DNA of 64,000 bases, from assembly GCA_946480085.1 (NCBI GenBank), contig CAMLHZ010000012.1, positions 1 through 64,000 of the forward strand, given 5' to 3'. How positions within the stretch are numbered: the first letter of the stretch is position 1; the number at the start of each line of letters is the position of its first letter. Position numbers and translations under genes: made by a program. Shown here one piece after another: positions 61,258 through 64,000 of this stretch. Origin of the DNA: an uncultured Flavobacteriales bacterium. GTDB taxonomy: Bacteria > Bacteroidota > Bacteroidia > Flavobacteriales > Crocinitomicaceae. The notes beneath the pieces are model-generated. The model was given only the letters and a program-made list of their open reading frames with translations, ran no database searches and had not been told where the DNA came from.

Positions 61258-63501
61258 CTATTTGGTTTCTCCCAGCACCATATACTTCAATGGACTTGGG
61301 TAACCAACAAAGTAAATAAGGATCTGTTTATTGAAAATCCCGAAAGGTAAATTCGAAACTTGTTCCACTTCAATCGTGGTAGATGATGAAGCTGAAATTG
61401 TAGCCGAGTAGTTGAACTTAAATAAGTTATCGGCGCATTCTATTTTCTCTATTTTCAATTCTTCACCAGATGTGTTGTATATTTTGAAATTCGTTTTTAC
61501 CGAAGTTGACGGGGATACCTGTCCCAGAATCAGTGATGTTGGAGCCAAATCAATTTTAAAGAATAAGCTATCCGTATCCATATAGCTCACGCTTTGGATC
61601 TCAATTTTGCGCTCAATTGCCGCAGCTCTGGAGAAAACAGAGTTCTTCACATCGTTAGGGTTATCACTCGTAATTTGATTGGCTGTAAATTCTCCAAAAG
61701 GCACACCTACAACTTCCAGTTTGCCACCATTCACAGCTGTTCCGTTCAGGTAAGGTGCAAAACTTCCGTTGTCAGAGATCATCAAATGGTTCACCAGCGA
61801 AGCAATTCTGCGTTTTGTTAATGCGACGTTGTATTCTGTTTTTGCTAGTGGGGATGCAAATCCACGAACCGATAATCTGATTTTGTAACCTTTCTCCAGC
61901 TCTTCTAAAAGTAAAGACTTGAACAACTCTAAATCTTTTACTCCTTGTTCTACATACTGCGTAAAGAAACTTTCTATATCTTCTTCCGCATCACTGACTT
62001 TTTCTCCCGATAATCCTTTCGAATATTCCTTTTTGTATTCTGGAATCATTCCTATATAATCTTTGTAAGCGTCAGTATAATTGACATTGGTTGTTGTTTC
62101 CTTCGAACGCGGATTTGGAATATCGTTATGGAAATATAGTGTAACAGGTAAACGTTTGCTTAATTCAGCCAATGTTTCTTTTTTCGTGATTGGTGGTTCA
62201 TCTACTTTTTTAATAGGAATGGTGTATGCGAAAACATCACTGCAGCAGGTTGGATTTTTAGCATACAAAACTCCCAATCGGTTGCTGGATACAAAGGTTG
62301 AATCTCCGAATTTGAAGTAGTAAACGTCATTAGCTGGACTATTAACAGGCAATCCGGCATTAATAGGTTCACCAAAAGCACCATTTTTCAATTCCATGTA
62401 GTGGACATCATAACCGCCAAAACCATTCCACCAGGTAGATGAGAAGTACACACGGTTATTGATGCTGTCAAACCAAGGTGCAATTTCATTATCAATAGAG
62501 TTTGCTCTTCCCAACTTTTTCACTTTTGTGATCTGATTTCCTTCGTTCTTCATGATTGCGAAGTACAGATCCATTCCGCCTTCACCGTTTTCTCTGTCGG
62601 AAGAGAACAACAGCCATTCCTCATTTTCGATATAGGCAATTCCAGGAGTTGTATTGCTAGTGCCCGGCTCGTTCACCGTTTCTCCCAACGGTTCTGGTTT
62701 AATCCATTTCCCGTTTAGCATATAGGAAACCATTATCTGGCAATGATTGGTATCGTTTTCTGAAGTACAAGAACTGTAATAAAACCGTTTATAATCTTTA
62801 CTGAAAACACCATTCCCTGTATTCAGGGCGGAATTCAGATCTGAGATTTCTTTAGATCTTGAGTTAGAGTCAGCAAAAGAGAACTGATATAATTTGTGTT
62901 TGTATTCAGTTCCGTAAACTTCTTCATTTTCACTCGTTGAATCTCCTCTTAGCGAAGAATAAATGAATTCATCATTGAAAATAGTATGACCGAATTCTGC
63001 ATTTTTTGTATTCAATCCTTTTGGAAGTTCAACTTCAAGTAATTTTACGGTGTCCTTGATGGCACTTTTTGCCCATAAGCAAGATTCTAGTTCCTGCTTC
63101 GACTTCAAATACAAATATCCCTTTTTGTCTTTCGCATATTTCTTTTTCGCATCCTTCAGTAATTCAATTGCCTTACTATAATTTCCGCATTGTTTTTCCA
63201 TCATTGCATACTGCAACAAACTTGCTGGGAACAATTTGGTTTCTTCCAATTCGAAAACCTCCTTGTAATATTTTCGTGCCGTCTGGTAATCTTTGTATGC
63301 CCTATTGGTTTCTGCCAATTTCCATTTTATCGCAATAGCATTCGAATCGATTTCCAGTGCTTTTTGATAATATTCCAATGCATAGGCATAATCGCCTTTT
63401 TTGAATTGCTGATCAGCAAAGTCGAGGTATTTGCCCAGCATATTCTGACCAAAACCGCCAATGGGCAGGAGTAGGAATAGAATTAAATATAATCTGGACA
63501 T
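61258..63501 (-). CDS. OmpA-family protein with TPR, PD40 repeats and DUF1573-like end
   Basis: A 747-residue exported protein. Signal peptide 1-19 (MSRLYLILFLLLPIGGFGQ). TPR repeats span about 20-135 (YALEYYQKALEIDSNAIAIK). WD40-like PD40 blades follow at about 190-430 (LLFSSDRENGEGGMDLYFA, RVYFSSTWWNGFGGYDVHYM). An OmpA-like domain is at about 530-635, with RGFASPLAKTEYNVALTKRR and RAAAIERKIEI; the aspartate that contacts peptidoglycan in OmpA is not seen. About 650-745 resembles DUF1573. It overlaps the PorP/SprF-like gene by 19 bases, a pairing common in Bacteroidota T9SS and gliding gene sets. Confidence 0.88.
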   Translation of the reverse strand: MSRLYLILFLLLPIGGFGQNMLGKYLDFADQQFKKGDYAYALEYYQKALEIDSNAIAIKWKLAETNRAYKDYQTARKYYKEVFELEETKLFPASLLQYAMMEKQCGNYSKAIELLKDAKKKYAKDKKGYLYLKSKQELESCLWAKSAIKDTVKLLEVELPKGLNTKNAEFGHTIFNDEFIYSSLRGDSTSENEEVYGTEYKHKLYQFSFADSNSRSKEISDLNSALNTGNGVFSKDYKRFYYSSCTSENDTNHCQIMVSYMLNGKWIKPEPLGETVNEPGTSNTTPGIAYIENEEWLLFSSDRENGEGGMDLYFAIMKNEGNQITKVKKLGRANSIDNEIAPWFDSINNRVYFSSTWWNGFGGYDVHYMELKNGAFGEPINAGLPVNSPANDVYYFKFGDSTFVSSNRLGVLYAKNPTCCSDVFAYTIPIKKVDEPPITKKETLAELSKRLPVTLYFHNDIPNPRSKETTTNVNYTDAYKDYIGMIPEYKKEYSKGLSGEKVSDAEEDIESFFTQYVEQGVKDLELFKSLLLEELEKGYKIRLSVRGFASPLAKTEYNVALTKRRIASLVNHLMISDNGSFAPYLNGTAVNGGKLEVVGVPFGEFTANQITSDNPNDVKNSVFSRAAAIERKIEIQSVSYMDTDSLFFKIDLAPTSLILGQVSPSTSVKTNFKIYNTSGEELKIEKIECADNLFKFNYSATISASSSTTIEVEQVSNLPFGIFNKQILIYFVGYPSPLKYMVLGETK

Positions 63502-64000
63502 ATTCTATGCTTTACAGATGCCGGCTTGAAGCGACGAATGATATAATGTGCTGAAAGTTCGAGTCCACCACGTGCATTACTTGCCGGAATCAGCTTTGAA
63601 ATATTGGTATCATAACTCATGGCGAACGACCAGTTGTTGATGGCTATTCCTGCTCGTACAATTATGGCATCTTTGCTTCTGAACCAAATTCCACCATCCA
63701 CAGCCCGGTATTCTCCTAATCTGTCAACAAGATAATACCTCACCTGAGCTCCTGGAAGTAGTTCTCGGTATTTACCCTGAACGTTGAAACTCAAACCGGG
63801 AATAACCGCCAAATCATAATTGATTCTGTAATCATAGATTCCGAAAAGACTTACGCGAACATCTCTTTTCAAAGGTTCACCATAAAAACTTTGGTCCGGA
63901 CGATTGAGGTTATGCGCACTTAAGCCAGCCGTCAATTTCTCATCTTTTGATTTATTCCATTGATAAACCAAACCTGTGGAAACATTGATATTGGCTTTAC
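63483..64000 (-). CDS. PorP/SprF-family outer-membrane protein (5' part outside window)
   Basis: The frame stays open to the right edge; 172 C-terminal residues are visible (KANINVSTGLVYQWN to FKPASVKHRICPDYI). LTAGLSAHNLNRPDQSFYG is the most diagnostic stretch of the PorP/SprF family, and GGIWFRSKDAIIVRAGI with SYDTNISKLIPASNARGGLELS continues the barrel pattern. PorP is attached to the inner part of the T9SS, and SprF helps secrete the adhesin SprB. The OmpA-family gene overlaps its stop. No start can be given. Confidence 0.9.
   Translation of the reverse strand, partial: KANINVSTGLVYQWNKSKDEKLTAGLSAHNLNRPDQSFYGEPLKRDVRVSLFGIYDYRINYDLAVIPGLSFNVQGKYRELLPGAQVRYYLVDRLGEYRAVDGGIWFRSKDAIIVRAGIAINNWSFAMSYDTNISKLIPASNARGGLELSAHYIIRRFKPASVKHRICPDYI

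Overview
The window looks like chromosomal DNA of a Bacteroidota bacterium, most likely an aquatic Flavobacteriales / Crocinitomicaceae-type (Fluviicola-like) organism. Evidence: AT-rich DNA, almost no Shine-Dalgarno sites, several promoters of the TTG-N19..23-TAnnTTTG type, a metalloprotease with a type IX secretion (T9SS) sorting domain, PorV/PorQ-like and PorP/SprF-like outer-membrane proteins next to TonB and OmpA-family proteins, and a DUF4783-nadC-rlmH neighbourhood. No rRNA, tRNA, CRISPR array, transposase or prophage was seen. The lineage below phylum level is inference.

Layout. 1-5447: monomeric NADP isocitrate dehydrogenase (3' end outside the window), RdgB, an AraC regulator coupled to a short-chain dehydrogenase, and a tandem AHSA1/SRPBCC protein with a heptanucleotide array directly before its start codon. 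5541-8345: asparagine synthetase, a GIY-YIG nuclease gene bracketed by inverted copies of a REP-like hairpin, and a 56-residue protein ending in CVGCGS. 8375-39320: a roughly 31-kb, strictly minus-strand surface-polysaccharide locus. Read in the direction of transcription it starts with a GT-C membrane protein and rlmH, then a polytopic membrane protein, an acyltransferase, the Wzm/Wzt ABC exporter, a complete pseudaminic acid pathway (PseB, C, F, G, H, I), a first HisH/HisF/amidotransferase triad, a methyltransferase, a PhyH oxygenase, a GT-B-like fusion, a second methyltransferase, several glycosyltransferases including one that is two fused copies, a second HisH/HisF/amidotransferase triad, an NAD-sugar epimerase and two more glycosyltransferases. 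Most junctions are ATGA, TAATG or gaps of a few bases, so the locus probably works as one or a few long transcription units making an exported polysaccharide rich in modified nonulosonic and amidino sugars.

39452-48503: DUF4783 protein and nadC, a periplasmic arylsulfotransferase-like protein divergent from a TsdA-like dihaem cytochrome, a small membrane protein, a short degenerate DEAD-box protein, a secreted M43 metalloprotease, and an overlapping GGGP-synthase-like / phosphopantetheinyl transferase pair. 48732-57751: a three-gene operon of a TonB-dependent receptor, a 1382-residue exported protein with a T9SS-like C-terminus, and a PorV/PorQ-family barrel. 57838-58709: greA and a HIT-family hydrolase. 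58810-64000: an SGNH hydrolase with a PKD domain overlapping a DUF1624 acyltransferase, then an OmpA/TPR protein overlapping a PorP/SprF protein that runs off the right edge.

The points most worth following are the GIY-YIG gene with flanking hairpins, the 7-bp-period arrays in intergenic gaps, the two amidotransferase triads next to a pseudaminic acid pathway, the fused double glycosyltransferase, and the TonB receptor / large T9SS-like protein / PorV-like operon. All functions are read from sequence motifs and family knowledge; no database search was possible.
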